From Pontibacter liquoris (GTDB taxonomy: Bacteria > Bacteroidota > Bacteroidia > Cytophagales > Hymenobacteraceae), in NCBI RefSeq assembly GCF_022758235.1, contig NZ_JALEBG010000001.1, positions 682,001 through 746,000 on the forward strand: 64,000 nt of DNA. Direction: 5' to 3'. The notes beneath the pieces are model-generated. The model searched no databases, had not been told where the DNA came from, and saw only the letters and a program-made list of their open reading frames with translations. This document shows, one piece after another, positions 1 through 8,677 of the stretch (the first letter of the stretch is position 1; each line of letters starts with the position of its first letter). The position numbers were made by a program, and so were the translations under genes.

Positions 1-324
1 AGCGGTTTCTAAGGCATGGGAAAAAGGGCCATGGCCAATGTCGTGGAGCAGGATGGCAATGAGGGAGGCTTCCAGCTCGTTATCGAAAATTTCGTTATTT
101 TTACTTTTCAGGGTGCTCAGGGCCGTGTCCATCAGGTGCATGGCGCCCAGCGCATGATGAAAACGGGTGTGCAGCGCCCCGGGGTATACCATCTCTGTTA
201 AGCCCAGCTGCTTGATGCGGCGCAGGCGCTGAAAGAAAGGGTGCTCAATAATATCGAAAATGAGATCAGACGGAACGGTAATAAAACCGTAAACGGGGTC
301 GTTGAAGATTTTTTTCTTATTCAC
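1..324 (-). CDS. HD-domain phosphohydrolase, N-terminal part
   Basis: This gene runs leftward off the window edge, so only the first 108 codons are visible. The start is a GTG at 322-324, because no in-frame ATG lies nearby upstream and the protein beginning MNKKKIFNDPVYGF looks complete. Residues 52-61 (H-T-R-F-H-H-A-L-G-A) and the H-D pair at 94-95 followed by IGHGPFSH are the metal-binding signature of HD-superfamily phosphohydrolases related to dGTPase (COG1078 type). Members hydrolyse nucleotides or nucleotide-like phosphates in the cytosol, but this subgroup has no settled substrate. It is divergent from porX. The family call is firm and the substrate is unknown. Confidence 0.85.
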   Translation of the reverse strand, partial: MNKKKIFNDPVYGFITVPSDLIFDIIEHPFFQRLRRIKQLGLTEMVYPGALHTRFHHALGAMHLMDTALSTLKSKNNEIFDNELEASLIAILLHDIGHGPFSHALETA

Positions 325-555
325 GAAGCAGGAAGGTTTACTGGCTGAACGTTTTATTTGTTGACAGGGTATGGCCGTGCTTGCCGGCTATGTTGGGTTA
401 CGGCCACCAGCGCATCCGTTTTACGCGTACCTGAAAGCATCGTATGTATATAATGGTACGTTTTTGCGTACATCCCAAGTATACATGTATAAGTACTTAG
501 CAGCTCAACAAATTAACAGTTCAACAGTTTAGCCATCAATTACTAGTATAAAACT

Positions 556-2118
556 ATGCAAAGATACAATATTTTATGGGCCGATGATGAAATCGACCTC
601 CTTAAGCCACACATTCTTTTCCTGGAAGACAGGGGCTACGACATTACGCCGGTAAACAGCGGCGCCGATGCCATTGAGAAGTTCCAGGACCAGACGTTCG
701 ATATCGTTTTCCTGGATGAGAACATGCCGGGTATCAGCGGCCTGGAAACACTGAATGAGCTGAAATCCATCCGGCCAGCCGTGCCCGTGATCATGATCAC
801 CAAAAGCGAGGAAGAGCATATCATGGAGGAGGCGATCGGCTCCAAGATCACCGATTACCTTATTAAGCCGCTTAACCCTAACCAGATCCTGCTATCGGTA
901 AAAAAGGTATTGGAAAACAAACGCCTGGTGTCTGAAAAGACCAATATGAGCTACCAGCGCGACTTCCGGCAACTGGGCATGGCTTTTGGCGAGCGCCTGA
1001 GCCCGCTGGAATGGGCTGATATTTACAAAAAGCTGGTGTACTGGGAGTTGGAGATCGACGAGACGGAAAACAAAAGTATGGCCGACGTGATAAACATGCA
1101 GAAGGATGAGGCCAACGCCAACTTCGCCAAGTTTATCATGGAGAATTACGAGGACTGGATAAACAAGGAAGATGAAGATGCTCCGCTCATGTCGCATGAG
1201 CTGTTTAAGCAGCGCGTGTTCCCGATGATGAAGCAGTCGGAGCAGCCCGTATACTTCCTTTTGATCGATAACCTGCGCTACGACCAGTGGAAAGTACTCG
1301 AACCGCTGATCCTGGATTACTTTACCGTGGACCAGGAAGAGATGTTCTACTCCATCCTTCCTACTACCACGGCTTATGCGCGTAATGCCATTTTTTCGGG
1401 CATGCTGCCGACCGAGATCGTTAAAAAGTACCCCAACCTGTGGGTGGCCGACGAGGATGAGGAAGGCAAGAACCTGCACGAGGCCGAATTTCTGGAGATA
1501 CAGCTACAGCAGAACCGCATTACGGGCAAGCACAGTTACCACAAAATTACGAACGTGGCTGCCGGCCGCGACCTACTCAGCAAGTTCAGTAACCTGGATG
1601 GCAACAAGCTCAACGTGATCGTGTATAACTTCGTGGATATGCTCTCGCACGCCCGCACCGACAGCAACATGGTACGCGAGCTGGCGCCCGACGAGTCGGC
1701 TTACCGCTCCATCACCAAATCCTGGTTTCTGCACTCGCCCCTTTTCGATACGCTGAAGATGATTGCCGAAAAGAAAGGCCGCCTCATCATCACCACCGAC
1801 CACGGCACGATCCGGGTAAAAAGGCCCTTTAAGATCATCGGCGACCGCAACACTAACACCAACCTGCGTTACAAGCACGGCAAAAACCTGGGCTATACCG
1901 ATAAAGACGTGTTTACAGTGAAAAAGCCGGAGCGATTTTTCTTGCCAAAAGCTAACGTTTCCACTACGTTTGTATTTGCGATCGAAGACTACTTCTTCGC
2001 TTACCCGAATAACTATAACTATTACGTCAACTACTACAAAGATACCTTCCAGCACGGAGGCGTGTCGTTGGAGGAAATGATCATACCGTTTATAACGCTT
2101 TCGCCTAAGAATGCTTAA
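556..2118 (+). CDS. porX: PorX: response regulator with PglZ domain
   Basis: The 520-residue protein joins a CheY-like receiver (about 1-120) to a C-terminal PglZ domain of the alkaline phosphatase superfamily. The receiver has the acidic pair D10/D11, phosphoacceptor D54 in FLDENMPG, T82 and K104. Candidate metal ligands of the PglZ domain are D238, T271/T272, D360, H364, D414, H415, H440 and H499. This is the layout of PorX, which with the kinase PorY controls type IX secretion in Porphyromonas and relatives, and whose PglZ domain is a phosphodiesterase. No kinase gene lies beside it. The window also encodes T9SS cargo with sorting domains at 16-30 kb. The last 8 bases overlap tsaE. Confidence 0.93.
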   Translation: MQRYNILWADDEIDLLKPHILFLEDRGYDITPVNSGADAIEKFQDQTFDIVFLDENMPGISGLETLNELKSIRPAVPVIMITKSEEEHIMEEAIGSKITDYLIKPLNPNQILLSVKKVLENKRLVSEKTNMSYQRDFRQLGMAFGERLSPLEWADIYKKLVYWELEIDETENKSMADVINMQKDEANANFAKFIMENYEDWINKEDEDAPLMSHELFKQRVFPMMKQSEQPVYFLLIDNLRYDQWKVLEPLILDYFTVDQEEMFYSILPTTTAYARNAIFSGMLPTEIVKKYPNLWVADEDEEGKNLHEAEFLEIQLQQNRITGKHSYHKITNVAAGRDLLSKFSNLDGNKLNVIVYNFVDMLSHARTDSNMVRELAPDESAYRSITKSWFLHSPLFDTLKMIAEKKGRLIITTDHGTIRVKRPFKIIGDRNTNTNLRYKHGKNLGYTDKDVFTVKKPERFFLPKANVSTTFVFAIEDYFFAYPNNYNYYVNYYKDTFQHGGVSLEEMIIPFITLSPKNA

Positions 2119-2557
2119 CCAGGGAGTACAAAAAGCAAGTATAAAGATGTCGTCGTTGGCTGATCTGCCGGCGGCGGCTTCTGTGCTTTTAGAGGCTGCC
2201 GACCGGGAGCCCATTATTTTGTTCGAAGGCCCGATGGGCGCAGGCAAAACCACCCTGATTAAGGAACTTTGCCGCCAGCTGGGCGTAGCCGAGAACGTGA
2301 GCAGCCCTACTTTTGCGCTCGTTAACGAGTATGAAGGGAGGCAGGGGAAACTAATTTACCATTTTGATTTTTATAGGATAAGGGATGAGCGCGAAGCCCT
2401 CGGGATTGGCGCGCTGGAGTATTTTGACTCAGGCAGGCTGTGCCTGGTAGAGTGGCCCTCGCTTATACCCAATTTATTGCCTGAGCACTATTTGCTTGTG
2501 CAGCTGCAGCCCGAAGCGGAAGGCGAGGGGCGCACCATGACCATAACCCACGTATAG
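2111..2557 (+). CDS. tsaE: tRNA threonylcarbamoyladenosine biosynthesis ATPase TsaE
   Basis: This 148-residue P-loop protein has Walker A GPMGAGKTT at 40-48, the switch-like SSPTFALVNEY, then HFDFYRI and LVEWPS, all hallmarks of TsaE (YjeE). TsaE supports the TsaB/TsaD complex that makes the t6A modification on ANN-decoding tRNAs. The chosen ATG overlaps the end of porX by 8 bases, which suggests translational coupling. The first 12 or so residues are extra compared with typical members, so a start at the internal Met13 is possible. It lies one base upstream of ald. Confidence 0.93.
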   Translation: MLNQGVQKASIKMSSLADLPAAASVLLEAADREPIILFEGPMGAGKTTLIKELCRQLGVAENVSSPTFALVNEYEGRQGKLIYHFDFYRIRDEREALGIGALEYFDSGRLCLVEWPSLIPNLLPEHYLLVQLQPEAEGEGRTMTITHV

Positions 2558-2558
2558 C

Positions 2559-3788
2559 ATGACGGAAAAACTCGCCGCAAGTTTAGCCAAGATAGTAGCT
2601 ACCAGCCAGGCCCTTTACCCCAAGGAGTCGATGCTGGCGGTGGAAGAACGCCGCCGCAACCTGTTTATCGGCATCCCGAAAGAATCCTCGTTTCAGGAAA
2701 ACCGCATTGGCCTGACCCCCGACGCTGTGAAGCAACTAACCGACCATGGGCACCGCATCCGGATTGAGGCAGGCGCTGGCAGTTTATCCAAGTACTCCGA
2801 TCATGAATATGCCGAGGCCGGTGCCCGCATTGTGTATTCGGTGGAAGAAGTATACGAGGCCGACATCATCCTGAAGATCGCCCCTCCTACCTACGATGAG
2901 ATCAATTACCTGCACCCGGGCCAGACACTGATCTCGGCGCTGCAGTTTGGGAACCTGACCTCGGATTATATCAATGCACTGCTGGCTAAAAAAATAAACG
3001 CTCTCTCCTTTGAACTGATCCGCGATAAGTCAGAGGCAAAGCCGGTGGTGCGCGCCATGAGCGAAATTGCCGGCAGCACCGTAATGCTGATAGCCGCCGA
3101 ATACCTGAGCAGCAGCAACGATGGCAAAGGGGTTATACTGGGTGGCATTACGGGTGTGCCTCCTTCCAAAGTCGTTATACTTGGTGCCGGCACTGTAGCC
3201 GAGTATGCGGCCCGTGCTGCCCTGGGCTTAGGAGCCGAGGTAAAGGTTTTCGACAACCATATTTATAAGCTGCGCCGGCTGAAGCACAACATCGGCACCC
3301 AGCTCTTTACCTCTACGCTGGATAAAACAGTGCTCAACAACGAAATTAAACAGGCCGATGTGGTGATCGGCGCTTTGGTAGCCGTGGAAGACCGCATTCC
3401 GTGCATGGTAGAGGAATCGATTATTGCGCAGATGAACCCCGGCTCCATTATCATCGATGTGTGTATCGACCAGGGAGGTTGTTTTGAAACTTCGGAGGTT
3501 ACCTCGCACAGCCGCCCCATTTACCGCAAGTATGATATCATCCATTACTGTGTGCCTAACATCCCGTCGCGGGTGCCCCGAACGGCCACCCAGGCCCTGA
3601 GTAATATTTTTACGCCCATCTTTACAGAGATCTCAAAGTATGGCGGCATCAACGAGGTACTGTTTACGAACGAACATTACCGTGCCGGCGTGTATATCTA
3701 CAAAGGCAGTCTCACCAACTCGCATATCGCCAAACGGTTTGGCATGCGCTACAAAGAATTGGGCCTGATGATCGCAGTTAGAAACTAG
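2559..3788 (+). CDS. ald: Alanine dehydrogenase
   Basis: The enzyme interconverts L-alanine and pyruvate plus ammonia with NAD. The protein has 409 residues, about 35 more than the classical 370-residue family, because of an N-terminal extension that is common in Bacteroidota members. IGIPKESSFQENRIGLTP near 37-54 is the conserved start of the AlaDh/PNT N-terminal domain. LHPGQTLISALQF near 118 holds the catalytic His region. The Rossmann motif GAGTVAEYA sits near 208. The ATG follows the tsaE stop after one base, so porX, tsaE and ald form a tight transcription unit. A strong hairpin follows at 3851-3890. Confidence 0.9.
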   Translation: MTEKLAASLAKIVATSQALYPKESMLAVEERRRNLFIGIPKESSFQENRIGLTPDAVKQLTDHGHRIRIEAGAGSLSKYSDHEYAEAGARIVYSVEEVYEADIILKIAPPTYDEINYLHPGQTLISALQFGNLTSDYINALLAKKINALSFELIRDKSEAKPVVRAMSEIAGSTVMLIAAEYLSSSNDGKGVILGGITGVPPSKVVILGAGTVAEYAARAALGLGAEVKVFDNHIYKLRRLKHNIGTQLFTSTLDKTVLNNEIKQADVVIGALVAVEDRIPCMVEESIIAQMNPGSIIIDVCIDQGGCFETSEVTSHSRPIYRKYDIIHYCVPNIPSRVPRTATQALSNIFTPIFTEISKYGGINEVLFTNEHYRAGVYIYKGSLTNSHIAKRFGMRYKELGLMIAVRN

Positions 3789-3850
3789 ATGCAAGTCGTT
3801 GGACCATAAATATTAGACGCAGGATCTAAGACACAGGTAAAACTATCCAT

Positions 3851-3890
3851 ATAAAGTATAAAACCCGCCTCGGCGGATTTTATACTTTAT
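3851..3890. terminator. Bidirectional terminator hairpin
   Basis: Two 19-base arms (3851-3869 and 3872-3890) pair at 18 of 19 positions. The core is GC-rich (CCGCC/GGCGG) and the outer arms are A/T-rich, so either strand ends in a U-rich tract. It lies between the convergent genes ald and the flavin reductase-like gene. The outer arms are made of the AAGTATA heptamer that recurs through the window. Confidence 0.85.
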
Positions 3891-3941
3891 ACTCTTGCAA
3901 GAGAAGCTTTTGTCTAACGTCTAATATCTAACGTCTTACTT

Positions 3942-4847
3942 CTATACCTGTCCGCTTAGCAGCAGTACTTTCCAGGCTTCGGACACGTGGTTATCTTCCA
4001 ATAGCTTTTTACCTAACTTCTCGAGTTCCTGCCGCAATTGGGCCGGTCTAGCTTTATACTTGTTCCAGGTATAGGCCACGAGCGGATTTGTTCGGTATGC
4101 GGCTGCCTCTGCCGCGGTGGGTACTGTTTCGGTATTTCCCAGCCGGGCCAGGTTATTGCCTGTCAGGATGGTGCTCTGGCGGATAAAGGCGGGCAACGCA
4201 TCCACCCCAATGCCTTTGTTTCGGATAGGCTTGGGAAGCTCAAAAATGCTGTCGCCATTTGCCCGGATGTAATAATCGCTGCCCATGCGCGCCACCGCAT
4301 CAAGCTTGTAAGGATCAACCTTGCCGTCTTCTCCCAGGATGCCCTCCTGCAGGTGCATCAGCAGCACCTGGCAAATGATTAGGTTGCCTGCGCCGCCTTC
4401 TGTGCCCAACGGTATAATGTCGTTTACCCTGCACTCTAACGCTACCGGGGCTTCCTGCACCCGCGGCGGCTTCACCAGCTCCGAGGCAACCGGCGTTAAA
4501 CCAGCCTTCACAAATTCATTTATGCCTTTATCGTACTCAGTGCTGGCCAGCGACATTTGCTCTACGATAGCATAATTGGCAATATGGATGACAACCTCCT
4601 TGGTGGCCTGCGCATTCTCCAGCGTGTGTTTGCTGGTGTTGTCGCGCATGCGGCTGAGGGGCGAGAAAATGAGAATGGGCGGCGAAGCGCTAAACATATT
4701 AAAAAAACTGAACGGGCTCAGGTTAACGTTGCCATTGCCGTCGGTAGTGCTGGCAAACGCAATAGGGCGCGGAGCAACAACCCCGGCCATGAGCGCATAC
4801 AGGTCGGCTGCTTTAGTTTCTTTCGGATCAAAGGTTCTCATGCTCAT
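3942..4847 (-). CDS. Flavin reductase-like (flavoredoxin) protein
   Basis: The protein has 301 residues. The N-terminal 200 or so match the FMN-binding split-barrel flavin reductase family: RPIAFASTTDGNGNVNLSPF near 27-46 is the flavin-binding entry strand, followed by a conserved core around ECRVNDIIPLG. The last 100 residues form a helical tail seen in Bacteroidota members. Such proteins bind FMN and act as flavin reductases or electron carriers; the partner cannot be told here. Met1 and Met3 are both possible starts. It stands alone and converges on ald. Confidence 0.82.
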   Translation of the reverse strand: MSMRTFDPKETKAADLYALMAGVVAPRPIAFASTTDGNGNVNLSPFSFFNMFSASPPILIFSPLSRMRDNTSKHTLENAQATKEVVIHIANYAIVEQMSLASTEYDKGINEFVKAGLTPVASELVKPPRVQEAPVALECRVNDIIPLGTEGGAGNLIICQVLLMHLQEGILGEDGKVDPYKLDAVARMGSDYYIRANGDSIFELPKPIRNKGIGVDALPAFIRQSTILTGNNLARLGNTETVPTAAEAAAYRTNPLVAYTWNKYKARPAQLRQELEKLGKKLLEDNHVSEAWKVLLLSGQV

Positions 4848-5395
4848 ATCATGCGGATGTGTTGTGCCGGCTGCAGGCTGATGCCGGCGATGAAAGTATA
4901 AAGTTAAAAAAAGCAGGGCAAATATGGTGTTTCATCTGCTGCCCGGCGGCCAGCTCACTTAAAAACTACTCCTGTAAAAACTGTAACAGCAGGTGCATCG
5001 TATGGGAGGTGGTTTATGCCGGTAAGTATAAAAAAGCACAGGCGCTATGAAGGGGTTTTGGTAGGAGTAGCGAAACGAGCCCGGTAGCAGGCACCGGCGG
5101 TAAACAGGAGCCAGTTATATTGTTTTGCCTGCTCCGAGCGTTGAAAGGATAATTGTTTTAAGGGCTTGTAGGGCAACCTTATGCAGCAAATATAAAATTT
5201 GTTGAATATTATAAGGCTGTTTTAAAGCCATTTGCAGGATTAGATGGATAATTTTCTTATTGAATATATACCTTTAAAATCTTCTTACGTAACTAATCAC
5301 AAGACTTCCGAAATATATATTATCTGCAATGTATATAGTGGTAAGTATAAGCGCCTACAAGCACAAAAGTCTAGATTGAACCAAAAGCACCCGAA
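4848..5395. other. Intergenic region before the EPS locus
   Basis: The 548 bases lie between the divergent flavin reductase-like gene and the first EPS gene. They hold no convincing coding sequence. AAGTATA occurs at 5034-5040 and 5343-5349. The right half is AT-rich and probably holds the EPS promoter, but no clear TAnnTTTG box was found there. Confidence 0.55.
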
Positions 5396-6166
5396 ATGAG
5401 AATTAATTTATTGTTTGCCCTGGGCATGTTGTTCCTTTTTTCCTGTACCACGTCTAAAGAACTGACGTATTTCAGCGATCTGCCAGAAACAACGGAGTAC
5501 TCAGAAAATATCACGAATAACAAAGAGCCTAAAATTCAGCCCGATGATTTGCTTAGTATTACGATAAGCAGTTTAAACCCTGAAGCAAATGCCCTCTTTA
5601 ACAAAGGAGTGATGCTCTCGGCCGGAAATGCCGGCGCCGCAGGAACTAGTAAAGATGAGGAAGGCTACCTGGTAGATAGCAATGGCTTTATAGAATTACC
5701 GGTTTTAGGGAAAGTGAAGGTGGGCGGCCTTACAAAGCAGGAAGCCAAAGCGATGTTGGTTAAGAACCTGAATAATTATTTAAAGGAACCATCGGTTTAT
5801 ATACGCTATATGAACTTCAGGGTGACGGTTGTGGGGGAAGTAAAGAACCCGGCCACATTCACCATACCCTCTGAAAAAATAAATGTGCTGGAGGCACTGG
5901 GTTTAGCGGGCGATATGACGGCCTATGGAATAAGAGATAATGTGTTACTGATAAGAGAAGAGAATGGCGTGCGCAAAGCGGCCCGGCTTAACCTCAAATC
6001 AAAGGCCCTGTTAAGTTCTCCTTATTTTTATCTGCAGCAGAACGATGTGGTGTATGTAGAGCCAAATAAAGTAAGAACAATACAGGCTACGACCAACACA
6101 CGAAACATTACGCTCTTATTTTCGCTTATATCTGTGACTACATTAATCGTATCAAGATTATTATAG
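5396..6166 (+). CDS. Polysaccharide export lipoprotein (Wza-like, SLBB)
   Basis: The 256-residue protein starts with a lipoprotein signal (lipobox LFSC, C17). It then has a Poly_export domain (IQPDDLLSITISSLNPEANALF near 47-68) and one SLBB/soluble-ligand-binding domain (VTVVGEVKNPATFTIPSEKI near 142-161). A hydrophobic C-terminal segment (LLFSLISVTTLIVSRLL) closes the protein. It is the outer-membrane exporter partner of the Wzc-like kinase encoded 12 bases downstream. It is shorter than enterobacterial Wza (about 380 residues), as is usual in Bacteroidota. It opens the EPS locus. Confidence 0.9.
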   Translation: MRINLLFALGMLFLFSCTTSKELTYFSDLPETTEYSENITNNKEPKIQPDDLLSITISSLNPEANALFNKGVMLSAGNAGAAGTSKDEEGYLVDSNGFIELPVLGKVKVGGLTKQEAKAMLVKNLNNYLKEPSVYIRYMNFRVTVVGEVKNPATFTIPSEKINVLEALGLAGDMTAYGIRDNVLLIREENGVRKAARLNLKSKALLSSPYFYLQQNDVVYVEPNKVRTIQATTNTRNITLLFSLISVTTLIVSRLL

Positions 6167-6178
6167 CAATACATACAT

Positions 6179-8536
6179 ATGAATAATAAAGAAATGCTTC
6201 TTTTAGAACCGGAGCAAGTAAACCTGAAAGGAGTTCTGCGAAAGTACGTGCGATACTGGTACTTGTTTGTAGCAGCGATTGCCATATTTGTGGGCCTGGC
6301 TTACTTATACCTGCGTTACACTACACCAGAGTATTTGATAACCAGTAGCCTACTTATTAAGGACGAAACACGTGGGCCGGAATTGACGGGTAATACCATT
6401 GATAATGACTTTGATGTATTCAAAACCTCTAAAAACATGAATAATGAGATAGAGGTGTTGCGTTCAAAAAGCTTGATGCAGCGGGTATTACGCGAATTGT
6501 CTTTAACTACCAGCTACCTGGTGGAAGGAGAAGTGAAGTACTCCGAAATATATGGCGAAAAGGTGCCAATCAACGTTGTTGTTAAAAGTTTGGAGAAGGA
6601 AGCCTATTCTAAAAACCTGACTGTTTATATCAAAGACAAGAACAATTTTGAACTGCAGGATGGCGAGGATGTCCGGACTTATCAGTTTGGCAAGGAAATA
6701 AAGGCCCCATACGGTACATTTACTGTAACCGCCATTCCGGAAGCAATTGGGAGGTATGATAAGATTGTTCTTAAATTCAATGAGCTGGATAATCTGGCGG
6801 ACTCTTATATTAGCCGTCTTACAATAGGGCCTGTTAACAAAGATGCCAGCGTGTTGTCTATTACCCTGACGGATGCCGTTCCGGAAAGAGGAAAAGACGT
6901 TGTGAACAAGCTTATTGAGGTGTATAACAAGGAAGCTATGGAGGATAAGAACTCTGTGGCGTCTAGTACCATAAAGTTTGTAAATGAGCGCTTGCAGTAC
7001 CTCACAAAGGAACTCACCGACGTGGAGAAAAGCGTAGAGCGCTACAAGCAGAAAAACGATGTAACGGATGTAAGCTCAGAAGCGCAGATTTACCTGCAGA
7101 AAGAAAGCGAGTATAACAAGCAGCTCGCCGAGTGGGGTATCCAGCTGGATGTGCTGAACTCGATCGAAAGTTATTTAAGCAAAGACCAGAACCAGTTTGA
7201 ACTGGTGCCAAGTACCCTTAGCATCAATGATCCTACGTTGCTCGGCCTCATTTCCCAGTTTAATGAGTTGCAGCAGGAACGCAAGCGAACACTGCGTACG
7301 GTGCAACCCAATAACCCGATTATAATCAACCTGAACGATCAGCTTGTTAATTTACGTGGCAACATTCTGGAGAACCTCCGCAACATAAAGAGGAGCTTAG
7401 AGATTACCCGCCAAAACCTGCAGGCAAGCTCTTCGCAGTACCAGTCAAGGAAACAGCAGGTGCCTGTAATGGAGCGCGAATTGCTGGAGATCAACAGGCA
7501 GCAAAGTATAAAAGAAGGCCTTTACCTGTATCTGCTGCAGAAGCGGGAAGAGTCTGCTATGTCGTTGGTAGCTACTGTCGCTAACTCCCGTGTAATCGAC
7601 TCGGCAGTAGCTGGTGATGAACCTGTGAAGCCTAGAAAAGGATTAATATACATATTAGCTGTCCTGTTCGGCTTAGGCCTGCCCTTCGGGTTAATATTTG
7701 TGAAAGATGCGCTAAACGATAGAGTATCCACATTAAAAGATGTAGAAAGTGGCACTACTACCCCAATTCTGGGCGAAATTTCCCACAAGAAGAGTGGCAA
7801 TGCTTTGGTGGTGACACCTGATAGCCGCACGCCTGTGGCAGAACAATTCAGACTTATTCGTGCCAACCTGCAGTTTGCAATGCTAGGCAAAGAAAATAAG
7901 GTGCTGATGGTTTCGTCGAGTATGGGGGGCGAAGGAAAAACATTCTTCAGCATAAACCTGGGGGCCAGCTTGGTGTTAGCGGGTAAACGAGTCGTGATAC
8001 TTGATTTCGACTTTAGAAAGCCGGCTTTGTTACGGAACCTGGATTTGCCAAATGATGAGGGCGGTATTACCAGTTACCTGTCGTCCAATGCTCTCTCTAT
8101 CCATGATGTGATACTTCCTTCGCGCGTTATGCCGGAGCTGTTTGTGATCGGGTCTGGCCCGGTACCGGAAAACCCCTCCGAGCTTATGTTGCTTCCGAAG
8201 GTAGGCAGACTGATTAATGAGTTGAAAGAGATCTTTGATTACGTGATTATTGATACCTCGCCGGTAGGGCAGGTTGCCGATGCATTGGCCTTGGCACCTC
8301 ATGCAGATGCCAGCATTTATATTGTCCGTAACAACTATACTTACAAAACGCAGTTAAGTATTATTGATGATATTTATAAAAAGCAGAAGTTTAACCAGCC
8401 AATGATTGTGGTAAACGATGCACAAAAAGAAGCTGGTTATGCGTATGGGTATGGTTATAACCTGAAAGAGCCTAAAAAAGAGTGGTTCACATCAAATAAG
8501 CAGGCCAAAGGCACCGATGTTCAGTATCCTGGCTAA
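6179..8536 (+). CDS. Wzc-like BY-kinase / polysaccharide co-polymerase
   Basis: The 785-residue inner-membrane protein controls chain length and export. TM1 is near 29-48. A Wzz domain and long coiled-coil/GNVR region fill the periplasmic part, and TM2 is near 486-506. The cytosolic kinase has Walker A MGGEGKT (about 582-588), Walker A' VVILDFDFRKP (about 604-614) and Walker B YVIIDTSPVG (about 687-697). The C-terminus carries a short tyrosine cluster, AGYAYGYGYN, the likely autophosphorylation site. No low-molecular-weight tyrosine phosphatase (Wzb) gene occurs in the window. Its partner is the Wza-like lipoprotein just upstream. Confidence 0.93.
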   Translation: MNNKEMLLLEPEQVNLKGVLRKYVRYWYLFVAAIAIFVGLAYLYLRYTTPEYLITSSLLIKDETRGPELTGNTIDNDFDVFKTSKNMNNEIEVLRSKSLMQRVLRELSLTTSYLVEGEVKYSEIYGEKVPINVVVKSLEKEAYSKNLTVYIKDKNNFELQDGEDVRTYQFGKEIKAPYGTFTVTAIPEAIGRYDKIVLKFNELDNLADSYISRLTIGPVNKDASVLSITLTDAVPERGKDVVNKLIEVYNKEAMEDKNSVASSTIKFVNERLQYLTKELTDVEKSVERYKQKNDVTDVSSEAQIYLQKESEYNKQLAEWGIQLDVLNSIESYLSKDQNQFELVPSTLSINDPTLLGLISQFNELQQERKRTLRTVQPNNPIIINLNDQLVNLRGNILENLRNIKRSLEITRQNLQASSSQYQSRKQQVPVMERELLEINRQQSIKEGLYLYLLQKREESAMSLVATVANSRVIDSAVAGDEPVKPRKGLIYILAVLFGLGLPFGLIFVKDALNDRVSTLKDVESGTTTPILGEISHKKSGNALVVTPDSRTPVAEQFRLIRANLQFAMLGKENKVLMVSSSMGGEGKTFFSINLGASLVLAGKRVVILDFDFRKPALLRNLDLPNDEGGITSYLSSNALSIHDVILPSRVMPELFVIGSGPVPENPSELMLLPKVGRLINELKEIFDYVIIDTSPVGQVADALALAPHADASIYIVRNNYTYKTQLSIIDDIYKKQKFNQPMIVVNDAQKEAGYAYGYGYNLKEPKKEWFTSNKQAKGTDVQYPG

Positions 8537-8677
8537 GGATTTCAGGTCCACATTGTTTATTTCAGCAATAACACATATTAGCAACGGGAGCTTTTACACA
8601 GCGTCCGATGCACCCTTATCCTATTTTTTATCCTGGTCGGAAAGACTATATTATTTGCTGTGTAAGCACTTCAATAA

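Noticed and set aside
455..475. GTACG-TTTTT-GCGTAC dyad upstream of porX as an operator
   Set aside because: It is short and single; nothing else supports it as a regulator site.
1573..2253. Minus-strand frame of 226 codons across porX and tsaE
   Set aside because: Both plus-strand genes are clearly conserved families; the minus frame has no recognisable domain.
4859..5050. Short plus-strand frame before the EPS locus
   Set aside because: Low complexity, rich in Cys and Ser, with no domain or promoter context.
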